NCBI RefSeq assembly: GCF_007828835.1
Contig: NZ_VIVL01000001.1
Coordinates: forward strand, 1,046,001 to 1,110,000
Source of the DNA: Variovorax beijingensis
GTDB lineage: Bacteria > Pseudomonadota > Gammaproteobacteria > Burkholderiales > Burkholderiaceae_C
Direction of reading: 5' to 3'
DNA: 64,000 bases
Shown here: positions 19,956-28,990 of the stretch, piece after piece
Position numbering within the stretch: position 1 is the stretch's first letter
Layout: the number at the start of each line of letters is the position of its first letter
Translations under genes and position numbers: made by a program
Notes under the pieces: model-generated
Database searches by the model: none
What the model saw: only the letters and a program-made list of their open reading frames with translations
What the model was told of the DNA's origin: nothing

Positions 19956-21281
19956 ATGACTCGGCCCACCTCCACGATCGCAGGTTCCAACCCCGCGATA
20001 TATCCCCCATCCGAAACCTATGGCGCCAGCGCGACCCGTTCCGAGGCCTACCGATGGGGCCAGCTGCTGATCGGCATCGTGTGCATGGCGATGATCGCCA
20101 ACCTCCAGTACGGCTGGACGCTGTTCGTCAATCCGATTGCGGAGAAGCACGGCTGGAGCCGCGCCGCCATCCAGGTGGCCTTCACCATCTTCGTGCTCAC
20201 GGAAACATGGCTCGTGCCGATCGAAGGCTACCTCGTCGACCGCTTCGGCCCGCGGCCGGTGGTGCTGGTGGGCGGCATCCTGTGCGGCCTCGGCTGGGTG
20301 ATCAATTCGGTGGCCTCCACGCTGCCGCTGCTCTACATTGCGGCGGCCATTGGCGGCATCGGCGCCGGCGCCGTGTACGGCACCTGCGTGGGCAATGCGC
20401 TCAAGTGGTTTCCAGACCGGCGCGGCCTTGCGGCCGGCATGACGGCCGCGGGCTTCGGCGCGGGCTCGGCGCTCACGATCATTCCGATCTCCGCGATGAT
20501 CCGCACCAGCGGCTACGAAGCGGCGTTCCTGTATTTTGGGATCGGGCAGGGGCTCATCGTGTTCCTGCTCGCATGGATGCTGACCCGCGCGCCCCATCAC
20601 GCCAAGGCATCGAACAGCCGCAACGTGCAGCAGGCGGGCCGCGACTATGCGCCTTCCGAGGTGCTGCGCTCGCCCGTCTTCTGGGTGATGTACGCGATGT
20701 TCGTGATGGTGGCCGCGGGCGGTCTCATGGCCACGGCCCAGCTCGCGCCGATCGCGCAGGATTTCAAGATCATGGACGTGCCCGTCAACATCATGGGCCT
20801 GGTGCTGCCCGCGCTGACCTTCGCGCTGGCGATCGACCGCGTGCTCAACGGGCTCACGCGGCCCTTCTTCGGCTGGGTGTCCGACAAGATCGGGCGCGAG
20901 CAGACGATGTTCATTGCGTTCGCGCTCGAGTCGGTGGGCATCCTGATGCTCTACCACTACGGCCACAACCCGATCCTCTTCGTGGTGCTTACCGGCATCG
21001 TGTTCTTTGCCTGGGGCGAGATCTACAGCCTCTTTCCTTCGACCTGCGCCGACACCTTCGGCTCCAGGTACGCGGCGTCCAACGCCGGCATGCTCTACAC
21101 CGCCAAGGGCACGGCCTCGCTGCTGGTGCCGCTGTCCAGCGTGCTCGCAGCAGCCACGGGCAGCTGGCAGGCCGTCTTCATTGCTGCGAGCGCGGTCAAT
21201 GCGGCCGCGGCGCTCTTGGCCTGGTTCGTGCTGCGCCCGATGCGGCGCAAGCATATCGAGCAGAGCCGGCTTTCCTCGTAG
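19956..21281 (+). CDS. oxlT: OxlT-like oxalate/formate antiporter (MFS)
   Basis: 441 residues with about 12 transmembrane helices and the MFS loop pattern (LVDRFGPRPVVLVGG between helices 2 and 3). It would exchange extracellular oxalate for intracellular formate. The two charged residues that bind oxalate in the Oxalobacter protein have clear counterparts: R302 in NGLTRPFFGWVSDKIGR (helix 8) and K384 in NAGMLYTAKGTASLLVP (helix 11). The N-terminus has a 30-residue cytoplasmic extension. The gene stands alone behind its own Crp/Fnr-type box. The Oxc/Frc route makes formate inside the cell, so antiport fits well. A related monocarboxylate exchanger is the alternative. Confidence 0.87.
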   Translation: MTRPTSTIAGSNPAIYPPSETYGASATRSEAYRWGQLLIGIVCMAMIANLQYGWTLFVNPIAEKHGWSRAAIQVAFTIFVLTETWLVPIEGYLVDRFGPRPVVLVGGILCGLGWVINSVASTLPLLYIAAAIGGIGAGAVYGTCVGNALKWFPDRRGLAAGMTAAGFGAGSALTIIPISAMIRTSGYEAAFLYFGIGQGLIVFLLAWMLTRAPHHAKASNSRNVQQAGRDYAPSEVLRSPVFWVMYAMFVMVAAGGLMATAQLAPIAQDFKIMDVPVNIMGLVLPALTFALAIDRVLNGLTRPFFGWVSDKIGREQTMFIAFALESVGILMLYHYGHNPILFVVLTGIVFFAWGEIYSLFPSTCADTFGSRYAASNAGMLYTAKGTASLLVPLSSVLAAATGSWQAVFIAASAVNAAAALLAWFVLRPMRRKHIEQSRLSS

Positions 21282-21329
21282 TCCGCCCATGGTTCGCGCG
21301 GCAGGCCAGCAGCCGCGCCGCTCGCCGCC

Positions 21330-21566
21330 TCAGCGCAGGCCGATGCGCGAGGCGCGCATGCGCAGCAGCTCGGCCTGCGCCGGATCGGTGGGTTCGATGT
21401 CGTCCGCCGCAACCTGCAGCGCACGCATCTGCTCCACCTCGCCGATGATCCTGTTCGGGCTCAGCAGGGCCTCGACGAGCATCAGGGTTTCGTCGAGGAG
21501 CCCCTTGAAGGCGTCGGCAAGGCTTTCGGCGGCACCGGCATGGAAGGGTTCGCGAATGGTGGGCAT
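21330..21566 (-). CDS. Conserved small protein, 78 aa; paralogue of 1627-1863
   Basis: The sequence shares EVEQMRALQV and the C-terminal RASRIGLR with the 1627-1863 product, has the same length, and keeps the ALLSP segment. It is helical and soluble with no known motif. It lies between the antiporter and a LysR gene and is divergent from the latter, so the dyad at 21644-21668 could act on both. Its duplicate sits at the other end of the oxalate block. Function is unknown. Confidence 0.7.
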   Translation of the reverse strand: MPTIREPFHAGAAESLADAFKGLLDETLMLVEALLSPNRIIGEVEQMRALQVAADDIEPTDPAQAELLRMRASRIGLR

Positions 21567-21643
21567 CGATCAACTCCTGGTTGCTTGGAATGCCTTCATC
21601 TTGGGCCCGCGTTCGCATCAAGTAAAACGATATTAATTGCCAG

Positions 21644-21668
21644 TTGAGTGCAAAATTAATGCACTCAA
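21644..21668. promoter_or_regulatory. Perfect dyad TTGAGTGC-N9-GCACTCAA
   Basis: Two exact 8-base half-sites face each other across nine AT-rich bases, directly before the LysR gene at 21681 (12-base gap) and 77 bases from the divergent small gene. Position and symmetry suit an autoregulatory LysR operator, though the overlap with the LysR promoter points to repression. Confidence 0.55.
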
Positions 21669-21680
21669 ACGGGATGTGGC

Positions 21681-22535
21681 ATGGACATCAACTTGGCCCG
21701 GACTTTCCTCGAGATCGTGGAGACGCGCAGCTTCCGGCGCGCCGCCGAGCGGCTGCACGTCACGCAGACTTCGGTGAGCGCGCGCGTGCGAACGCTCGAG
21801 GAACTGCTGGGCCGGCCGCTCTTCGTGCGCAACAAGGCGGGCGCGGTGCTCACCGCGGCCGGCGAGCAGTTCCTGCCGCACGCGACCACGCTGGTGCAGG
21901 TGTGGGAGCGCGCGCGCCACCAGGTCGCGGTGCCCAGCGGCAGCCGCGCGGTGCTCGCCATCGGCTGCGAGATCAGCCTGTGGGACCCGCTGCTGCTGCA
22001 ATGGCTGCTGTGGATGCGCACGGCCGCGCCCGAGCTGGCCATCCGCACCGAGGTGGGCTTTCCGCACGACCTGCTCGACAAGGTGGCCGCGGGCGTGCTC
22101 GACATCGCCATCGCCTACGCGCCGCAGCAGCGGCCCGGCCTGCGCGTGGAACTGCTCATCGAGGAGAAGCTGGTCATGGTCACGACCGCACAGCGCCCGC
22201 GCGTGCCGCGGCCCGCGGACTATGTGTACGTGGACTGGGGCCCGGAGTTCGCGGTGCAGCACGGCCTGGCGTTTCCCGAGCTTTCCAATGCCGCGGTGAG
22301 CGCCGGGCTCGGGCCGCTCGGGCGCGAGTTCCTGCTGGCCGCGGGCGGCACTGGCTACTTCCGGCACGACGTGGTGCGCAGCCACCTCGAATCGGGCCGG
22401 CTGCGCCGCGTGCCCCACACGCCGGAGTTTCTCTACCCGGCGTATGCGGTGTATGCGGTGGGAGCGGACGCCGCCATCGTCGATCCCGCGCTTGCGGGCC
22501 TGCGGCAGGTGGTCAAGGCGAAGCCGGAGGCCTAG
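21681..22535 (+). CDS. LysR-family transcriptional regulator
   Basis: 284 residues. The N-terminal helix-turn-helix reads LARTFLEIVETRSFRRAAERLHVTQTSVSARVRTLEELLG. The effector domain is present and ends slightly early for the family (usual length about 300). It is divergent from the small gene at 21330, with a strong palindrome between them. Its TAG shares the CTAG with the TAG of the convergent membrane-protein gene at 22532, so the two overlap by four bases. Target genes are not evident; the neighbouring small gene and antiporter are the nearest candidates. Confidence 0.88.
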   Translation: MDINLARTFLEIVETRSFRRAAERLHVTQTSVSARVRTLEELLGRPLFVRNKAGAVLTAAGEQFLPHATTLVQVWERARHQVAVPSGSRAVLAIGCEISLWDPLLLQWLLWMRTAAPELAIRTEVGFPHDLLDKVAAGVLDIAIAYAPQQRPGLRVELLIEEKLVMVTTAQRPRVPRPADYVYVDWGPEFAVQHGLAFPELSNAAVSAGLGPLGREFLLAAGGTGYFRHDVVRSHLESGRLRRVPHTPEFLYPAYAVYAVGADAAIVDPALAGLRQVVKAKPEA

Positions 22536-22834
22536 GCAGCCAGCATGTGCCTTGCACGCTCCACGCGCTCTTCATGCGACTGCAGCAGCGACTCGTAGTA
22601 CAGGCACAGCGGCATGGCAACGAACACCATGCCCGCGACGTAGACGATCAGCCCCATCAGCGGAAAGTCGTCGCCTCCCCAATAGGGAATGGACGCCACC
22701 GCGGCGCCTGCTGCAATGACTGCCATCACGCACTGGAGCGCGTGGCGCAAGAACGTGGTTCGCGAGTAGCCCGGCGGGTCGTACTTCTGACGGTCCAGCA
22801 TGGAACACTCGCCCTTGTCTCCTTCACCGTGCAT
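22532..22834 (-). CDS. Small two-helix membrane protein, 100 aa
   Basis: Two hydrophobic segments (about residues 35-50 and 58-80: CVMAVIAAGAAVASIPYW and GLIVYVAGMVFVAMPLCLYY) are followed by a charged C-terminal tail. AGGA precedes the ATG at 22834; a second ATG 11 codons in has a poorer site. It is not recognised. The gene overlaps the LysR gene at its stop, sharing the palindromic CTAG, and the two converge. No operon partner is seen. Confidence 0.65.
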   Translation of the reverse strand: MHGEGDKGECSMLDRQKYDPPGYSRTTFLRHALQCVMAVIAAGAAVASIPYWGGDDFPLMGLIVYVAGMVFVAMPLCLYYESLLQSHEERVERARHMLAA

Positions 22835-22910
22835 CGTCGTTCCTTGTTAGAAGGGCGTTAACGATTTTTAACCCTGCGAATTACCGCGGTCAAGGCGGCA
22901 GACCCGCAGC

Positions 22911-25900
22911 TCAGTCGTACTTGAGCGTGTAGATCAGGTCGAGCCCGCTGGTCTGACCGGCCTGCCCGCGCAGCGTAAGGCGCTGCGTCAGGTCGTAGAA
23001 GATGAAGATGGTGCCGAAGGTGCCGCCCAGGCTGCGTTCGTAGGTGAGGTAGAAATCCTTCGACAGCCGCTTGCCGAGCGTGACGGCCGACTCGCGCAGG
23101 TCGCCGCCATTGCCGGGGCCCTTGAAGCCGAGTTCGTCGAGGCCGAAGCGGCTGGCCAGGCTGCCGCCGCTCGTGCCCTTGCTGACATGGCCGATCAATG
23201 CGAGCGCCGCCTGCTGCAGCAGCGCCGATTCGCCGCCGCTGGTGGCCGAGGCGCGGCCGAGCACCACCCAAGACAGCGTCTCGGCGTCGGACAGCGCGGG
23301 CTCGGAATAGAGCTTGACGCGCGGCGACTGCGCAGTGCCCGTGATCTGCACGCCGGCGCGCTGCGAGATGTTGGGCCGGATGGCCAGGATGTCGAGCGCA
23401 GGATTGTCGAAGGGCCCGTTGAAGCGCGCCACGCCGGTTTCCACGTCGAGCTGCTGGCCGTAGGCGCGGTACTGGCCCCGCACGGTCTTCACTTCGCCGG
23501 TGATGCGCGGCGGCGCATCGAGGCGGGTGCTGCGGATCTCGAGGTCGCCCTCGAGCCGCGTGGTGATGCCGCGCCCCTGCACCGCGAAGTCGTCGCCCAT
23601 GTCGAAGTTCACCACGATGTCGGGGGGCTTCGCGGTCTGCGGCCTGGCGGCCTGCGCCTCGTTGCGCGCGGCATCGCGCCGCGCCTGCTCGGCCATCTCG
23701 CGGTCCTTGGCGGCGGAGCGCACCACCACGTCGGTGCCGAGGCTCGGCGCGGTCTCGTCGGGCAGGATGATCACCGCGCGGTCGGTCCTGAGCTTGCCGC
23801 GCACGCTGAACTGGCCGTTGTCGAGCCGCGCCTGCAGGCTGCCCGAGAGCGTGAGCTGCCGGTCGGTGCGCACCAGCACGCGCAGCGCGCGCAGGTCGGC
23901 CTGCAGCGCCATGCGGATGCCCGTACCCGCGGCGCCGGCCGCACCCCAGGCCATGTCGCCGCGTGCCGAGAGCGAGCCGCCGTCGCTCGCGGCCTGGCTG
24001 GCCGCGGTGCTGCGGTTGCCGCTCTGGCCGCCGATGCGCACCGTGCTGCCGGCGCCGCCCTTGAGCGTGAATTCGGTGATCTCGACGCGCTCTCCGGTGA
24101 GCGTGGCGCGCAGCCGGCCGTCGCGCAGGTCCAGCCCTTCGACCGGCGCGCGCAGCGCGAGCTTGTCGGCGCCCAGCGCGCCGTTCCAGCGCGGCGCCGC
24201 GCGGTTGCCCGAGAGCGCGGCATCGGCATCCAGCGTGCCCGCCACGCGCCAGCCCGGTGGCGCGAGCATCGACCACACGCCAAGGTTGGGCAGCGTGGCC
24301 TTGACCTTGCCGGCCAGCGGCGCATCGGGCGCCCATTGCCAGCCGCCTGCGCGCTGCTGCATGCGCGTGTCGAGTTCGGCGTTGATTCTGCCCGCGCGTT
24401 CGCTGTCCCAGGCCAGCGTGGCGCGCACGGCCTCGCCTTGCGCATCGAGCCGCAGCTCGGCCTGGCGCAGGCCGGCCGGCGTGCTGGGCGTGGTGCCTTG
24501 CGCGGTGGCGGAATTCATCGTGCGCTCGCTGGCCGTGCCGGTGCCGCGGCTCGTGATGCGCGTGACCAGCGCGGCCTCGCCCGCCTGCACGCGGATGTCG
24601 CCGCTCTGGCGCGCGATCCGCGCATGGGCGCGCAGGGTGTCGCCGGCATCGATGTCCCAGTCGCCGTCGAACAGGAGGTCGCCGCTCACGCCGATCTCGT
24701 TGAAGGTGGCGCTGGCGCCGAAGGCCTCGGCCCAGGCCATCGGCAGCCCCTGCAGCTTGCCCTTGGACTGCAGGCGGAAGGCCTGGTTGGGCGCCGCGCC
24801 GCTTTGCGTGAAGCGCAGCGGCTGCCATTCTATGCGCACGGTGCCGGGCGCCGGCCCGCGCAAGGTGGCGGCAGCGGCCGAGGCTTCGAGGTCGAGGCGG
24901 CTGCTGCTGCCGCTTCCGCTGGTCTTGAGGGTGGCGGTGAGCTCGCGGCCGAGCTCCAGCGTCCAGGGCGCGCTGGCGGTGGCGGGCCGCGTGCTGTCCT
25001 GGGCCTGCAGGCGCAGGCTGGCGAGCGCCGCGCGCCACTGGTTGGGTCCTGCAAGGCCGCCGCTCGCGCGCGCGTCGAGCGCGAGCTTCTGCGTGCCGGT
25101 GCTGGCTTCGCCCTGCAGCGAGAGCGTGGCCTGCGCCAGGCTGCCGGCAAGGTCCGCGCGCAGGTCTTTCAGCTGGACCGTGGTGGCCGCTGCATTGCCA
25201 TCGGCAGCCGGCATGCGCAGTTCCAGGTGCGGCACGCCCAGCGCGGCCTTGAGGCTGGGCTCCGCAACGCCGCGCTGGACCGGCGCATGGGGGTTCTCGA
25301 GCCGGCGCTGGATGGTCTGCCAGCCGCCCTGCCAGCTGGCGTCGAGCCGCGCGGAGCCCTTGGCGGTCTTGCCCGCGAACAGCTTCGACAGTTCGGGCAG
25401 GCCTTCGATCCAGCGCTGCACGGCTTCGGCGTCGTCGATGCGCGCCTTGATCTCGCCGGCCCCCTGCGCCGGCGCCATGCGGCCTTCGAGCTGCGCGCCG
25501 CCGCCCGGCAGCGTCAGGTCGAGCTTGCCGCTCGCGGCCTGCTCGGCCACGCGCACCTGGAGCCGGCCCGCGATGCTGGCGCGCTCGGCCTCGAGGCGCA
25601 GCGTGCGCAGGTCCAGCACCTGGTTCTTCCACTGGCCCTGGGCGAGCACGCGGTCGAGGCCGAAGCCCGGCATGGCCGCACTGCCGGCACCGCCCGCGGC
25701 ACGCAGCGCGAGGTCGAAGCCGATGGTGTCCTCGCGCTGCTGCGCCGTGGCCGTGCCGTTGATCGGCGCGCCCGACAGCTCGCTGTGCAGCAGGCCGGGC
25801 CGCACGCCGCGCACGGTGGCGCGCGCCTGCCAGGGTGCGGGCGCGGGGCTCCAGCGGCCTTCGGCGTCGATGCGACCGCCGCCCGCGCGCAGCGTGGCTT

Positions 25901-26984
25901 CGGGGATCGTCCAGCTGGTGCCGTCGAAGCCCACGCGCGCCTCGACCTGCTCGAGCGGCAGCGCGCCCTTGTCCCAGGGCCCGGGCAGCGCGTTGCGGAT
26001 GCTGACCGAGGCCTGCCAGGCGGCGGGCCCGGTGGCTGCGTCGGGCTGCAGCTCGACCGTGCCGGTCAGGCGGGTGCGCGGTGCGCCGGGCCAGAGGCTG
26101 GCCGCGTCGACGTTGCGCAGATCGGCCTTGGCATCGATGACGGGCTGCGGCAGCCAGGGCGCGACGTTCGCCTGCAGCTTCGCTTCCATGGGCGCTTCGG
26201 CATCGGGCTCGGCCGGCTTCAGCTCGGCCGCCACCTGCAGGCGCGCGCCGGTGCCCGCGAGAGTGCCCTTGATGGCGGCCTGGGCCAGCACCTCGATGCT
26301 GCGGCCCTCGGCCAGCGGCGCCTTCACGCGGCCATCGAGCGCGGCGTCGAGCGCCATCGGCGCGGGCCCCTGCAGCTTGACGCGCGCGCTGTAGTGGCCG
26401 TCGGCAATGTCGACGCCCTTGACCTCCAGCTGGTGCTCCGCGCCGGTGTAGCGGTAGCTGCCCGCAAGCTGGTTGGCCTGCAGCGCGGGCGGGCCGGTCC
26501 AGCGCAGCTCGTCGATGCGGAACGGCAGCTCGACCTCGATGGGCAGCGCGAGCTGTTCGAGCGGCTCGGTGGGCGTGTCGCTCGGCGGGCCGCGGCGTTC
26601 GATGAGCAGCCGTGCCGCATGCACTTCGCCGAGCTGCAGCTTGCGCTGGAACAGCGGCGCCAGCTGCCAGCCGACGCTGGCCTCCTGCACCTCGACCGAC
26701 AGTTTCTCGCTTTGCCAGCGCAGCCAGCCGATGCGCCCACCGGTGCGCAGCGAGCCCGTGACCTCGCGGCTTTCGAGCGTCTGGCCGGCGGGCAAATAGC
26801 GCGCGGCCTTGGCCAGCGCGAAGGCCAGCGACTGGTTGGAGCCGATCCACCACCATGCGGCCGCGCCGATCACGAGCACCAGCGCGAGCAGGCCCGCGAA
26901 CGTCCAGCCCAGCGCACGCAGCGCGCGCCGCGTGCGGGAGCGTTGTGTGCGTGGCGTGGCCTGGGGTTCGGCGTCGGTCTGCAT
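22911..26984 (-). CDS. tamB: Translocation and assembly module protein TamB
   Basis: 1357 residues (family about 1250-1500). A basic N-terminus and one inner-membrane helix (about residues 27-50, ALGWTFAGLLALVLVIGAAAWWW) anchor it. A long beta-helical body spans the periplasm, and the DUF490 C-terminal domain ends in the TLRGQAGQTSGLDLIYTLKYD-type tail. It works with TamA to move lipids or outer-membrane proteins across the periplasm. The start at 26984 was chosen because it lies 14 bases after the TamA stop and opens directly on the anchor. The frame runs open further upstream inside tamA. Confidence 0.93.
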   Translation of the reverse strand: MQTDAEPQATPRTQRSRTRRALRALGWTFAGLLALVLVIGAAAWWWIGSNQSLAFALAKAARYLPAGQTLESREVTGSLRTGGRIGWLRWQSEKLSVEVQEASVGWQLAPLFQRKLQLGEVHAARLLIERRGPPSDTPTEPLEQLALPIEVELPFRIDELRWTGPPALQANQLAGSYRYTGAEHQLEVKGVDIADGHYSARVKLQGPAPMALDAALDGRVKAPLAEGRSIEVLAQAAIKGTLAGTGARLQVAAELKPAEPDAEAPMEAKLQANVAPWLPQPVIDAKADLRNVDAASLWPGAPRTRLTGTVELQPDAATGPAAWQASVSIRNALPGPWDKGALPLEQVEARVGFDGTSWTIPEATLRAGGGRIDAEGRWSPAPAPWQARATVRGVRPGLLHSELSGAPINGTATAQQREDTIGFDLALRAAGGAGSAAMPGFGLDRVLAQGQWKNQVLDLRTLRLEAERASIAGRLQVRVAEQAASGKLDLTLPGGGAQLEGRMAPAQGAGEIKARIDDAEAVQRWIEGLPELSKLFAGKTAKGSARLDASWQGGWQTIQRRLENPHAPVQRGVAEPSLKAALGVPHLELRMPAADGNAAATTVQLKDLRADLAGSLAQATLSLQGEASTGTQKLALDARASGGLAGPNQWRAALASLRLQAQDSTRPATASAPWTLELGRELTATLKTSGSGSSSRLDLEASAAAATLRGPAPGTVRIEWQPLRFTQSGAAPNQAFRLQSKGKLQGLPMAWAEAFGASATFNEIGVSGDLLFDGDWDIDAGDTLRAHARIARQSGDIRVQAGEAALVTRITSRGTGTASERTMNSATAQGTTPSTPAGLRQAELRLDAQGEAVRATLAWDSERAGRINAELDTRMQQRAGGWQWAPDAPLAGKVKATLPNLGVWSMLAPPGWRVAGTLDADAALSGNRAAPRWNGALGADKLALRAPVEGLDLRDGRLRATLTGERVEITEFTLKGGAGSTVRIGGQSGNRSTAASQAASDGGSLSARGDMAWGAAGAAGTGIRMALQADLRALRVLVRTDRQLTLSGSLQARLDNGQFSVRGKLRTDRAVIILPDETAPSLGTDVVVRSAAKDREMAEQARRDAARNEAQAARPQTAKPPDIVVNFDMGDDFAVQGRGITTRLEGDLEIRSTRLDAPPRITGEVKTVRGQYRAYGQQLDVETGVARFNGPFDNPALDILAIRPNISQRAGVQITGTAQSPRVKLYSEPALSDAETLSWVVLGRASATSGGESALLQQAALALIGHVSKGTSGGSLASRFGLDELGFKGPGNGGDLRESAVTLGKRLSKDFYLTYERSLGGTFGTIFIFYDLTQRLTLRGQAGQTSGLDLIYTLKYD

Positions 26985-26998
26985 CGATGGGTGCGCGC

Positions 26999-28918
26999 TC
27001 AGAAAGTGAAGCCCAGGCGAAAGTGCAGGCGGAACTTGCGCGTGTCCACGCCGTAGGCAAGGTCGGCCTGCACCGGCCCGACCGGGCTGCGCCAGCGCGC
27101 GCCCACGCCCACGCCGACCTTCGGCTTGAGCTCGCCGGGCTTGTCGGCCACGGCGCCGGCGTCGGCGAACACCACGCTCTCCCATTCGGTGAGCTTGTCG
27201 TTGTAGACGAAGGGCCGCTGCCATTCGACGCTCACGACGCCGAGGTAGCGGCCCGCCACGATCTGGCCGTCGCTGCGCACGGTGCCGATCTGGCGATAGC
27301 TGTAGCCGCGCACCGTGGTGTCGCCGCCCGTGAGGAACATCAGCGTGGAGGGAATCTGCGCGCTGTCCTTGGCGGCCACGGCGCCGGCCTCGGCGCGCAG
27401 CTGCAGCCGGCTGCGGCGCGCCAGCGTGGCGGCGTCGCGGTCTTCGGCGAAGCCCAGCGGCAGCACGCCGAGCCAGCGCGCATAGGTGCGCGTGAAGGGC
27501 AGGCGCTCGCCGGTCAGCGTGTAGCCGGCGCCCAGTTCGAGCGCCAGGCCGAAGCCGCGCGTGGGCACGGCGTTGTCGTCGAAATAGCGGCCGGTCCAGC
27601 CCCAGTTGGCGGTCACGGCAGAGGCCGAGGGCGGGGCGTTGGTGCCGCGGTTCTGCGCGTAGTCGTACTGCAGGAAGTAGCTGCGGTCGATGTGGCCGCT
27701 GGACTTGCTGCGCCCGCTGCGCAGGCGGCCGCTGTCGACCACGTAGCTGCCCGAGGTTTCGCTCTTGAGCCCGGCGCCCGCGAACCATCGCCAGCCGCGG
27801 TCATCGGGAATGGCGTTCCACTCGGTGCCCAGCGACTTGATGTCGCTGTCGACCGACAGGCGCGACACGGCGCGCCAGCCGAGCAGCGGCAGCCGGTTGT
27901 GGATGTGGTCCACCGACAGCCGCGGGCCGTTGTCGGTGGTGAAGCCGGCGCCCAGCACCACCTTCTGCATCGGCGCTTCGCGCAGCTGCGCGATCACGGG
28001 GGCTGCCAGCGGCGTGCCGCTTTCGGTGTCGAGCGTGAGGAACACCGAGTCGTAGTAGCCGCTGCTGGCCAGGCGCTGCTGTGCGTCGAGCAGCTTCTGC
28101 TGGTCGTAGTCGGCGCCGGTGGGAAGCTGCGCGATGCGGCGCGCACCATCGGCGTCGTAGCGCTCGGTGCCGCGCAGCACGAGCGGGCCGAAGCGATAGG
28201 CCGGGCCCGACTGGTAGGTGACGCTGAGCCGCGCCTCCTGCCGGTCGGCATCGATCTCGGCGCGGCTCACTTCGACGCTGCCGGTCGGAAAGCGCTTGGC
28301 CGTGAGGCTGCGCAGGGCAATGGTCTTGGCGTTGTCCCAGCCCTGCTGCGTGAAGGGCTGGCCTGGGCGCAGCGTCCAGCCGGTGCGGATCGAATCGCGC
28401 TGCGCCTCGGCCGTGGGGTCGTCGGCAATCGCGCCGCCGTAGCTGATCTGCACATTGCTTACGCGCGTGAGCTCGCCCGGTTGCACCGTGATGACGATCT
28501 CGCGCGGCGCCTTGGAGCTGGCCGGCGTCTCGTTGAGCTCCAGCGTCAGCGTGGGCGTGAAATAGCCCAGCGTGCCGAGCAGTTCGCGTGCATTGCCTTC
28601 GGCCGCCACCATGAGCCGCGAGATCTCGGTGGCGCCCAGGTCGTCGAGCGTGCGGTAGCGCTGGATGTCCAGGTGCAGCGCAAGGTACTCGCGCACCGCG
28701 TCGGGCCCGCGCACCTCGACGGTGAAGGCGTCGCGCCGCGGCGCGTCCTTGCGTGCTTCGCCGGCGGCCGCGCCATCGCTGCGCACCAGCGCGGGGGTGG
28801 CCGTGTCCTGCGCGCTGTCCTTCTTCGGCAGCAGGCTGCATCCCTGCAAAAGCAGGACGCCGCAAAAAAGCAAGGCCGGCAAGCACGCCGGCGCAATGAC
28901 TGGAACCACCCTGAGCAT
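26999..28918 (-). CDS. tamA: Omp85-family translocation protein TamA
   Basis: 639 residues. POTRA repeats (about 60-320) include YLALHLDIQRYRTL and LTRVSNVQISYGG. A C-terminal 16-strand barrel with the surface-antigen signature (GGDTTVRGYSYRQIG) follows, ending in the aromatic GFTF that BamA recognises. The N-terminus carries a signal peptide with a lipobox (LLLQGCSLL), so it may be a lipoprotein, unlike the E. coli protein. It is transcribed with tamB, 14 bases away. The 72-base gap to the VWA gene is too short to hold a clear separate promoter. Confidence 0.93.
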   Translation of the reverse strand: MLRVVPVIAPACLPALLFCGVLLLQGCSLLPKKDSAQDTATPALVRSDGAAAGEARKDAPRRDAFTVEVRGPDAVREYLALHLDIQRYRTLDDLGATEISRLMVAAEGNARELLGTLGYFTPTLTLELNETPASSKAPREIVITVQPGELTRVSNVQISYGGAIADDPTAEAQRDSIRTGWTLRPGQPFTQQGWDNAKTIALRSLTAKRFPTGSVEVSRAEIDADRQEARLSVTYQSGPAYRFGPLVLRGTERYDADGARRIAQLPTGADYDQQKLLDAQQRLASSGYYDSVFLTLDTESGTPLAAPVIAQLREAPMQKVVLGAGFTTDNGPRLSVDHIHNRLPLLGWRAVSRLSVDSDIKSLGTEWNAIPDDRGWRWFAGAGLKSETSGSYVVDSGRLRSGRSKSSGHIDRSYFLQYDYAQNRGTNAPPSASAVTANWGWTGRYFDDNAVPTRGFGLALELGAGYTLTGERLPFTRTYARWLGVLPLGFAEDRDAATLARRSRLQLRAEAGAVAAKDSAQIPSTLMFLTGGDTTVRGYSYRQIGTVRSDGQIVAGRYLGVVSVEWQRPFVYNDKLTEWESVVFADAGAVADKPGELKPKVGVGVGARWRSPVGPVQADLAYGVDTRKFRLHFRLGFTF

Positions 28919-28990
28919 GGGCGGATTTTGACAGCAAGGCGTGCCGCTTCCGTAAGCATCCGGAAACAGTTCCGGGCTTCGCGCCGCGCC

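Noticed and set aside
22880..22893. Further Crp/Fnr-type box before the 3' end of tamB
   Set aside because: Only one half-site (GTCAA) is intact, and it is not upstream of any start codon.
23187..27056. Long plus-strand frame opposite tamB
   Set aside because: It is antisense to TamB along its whole length and has no recognisable domains or ribosome site.
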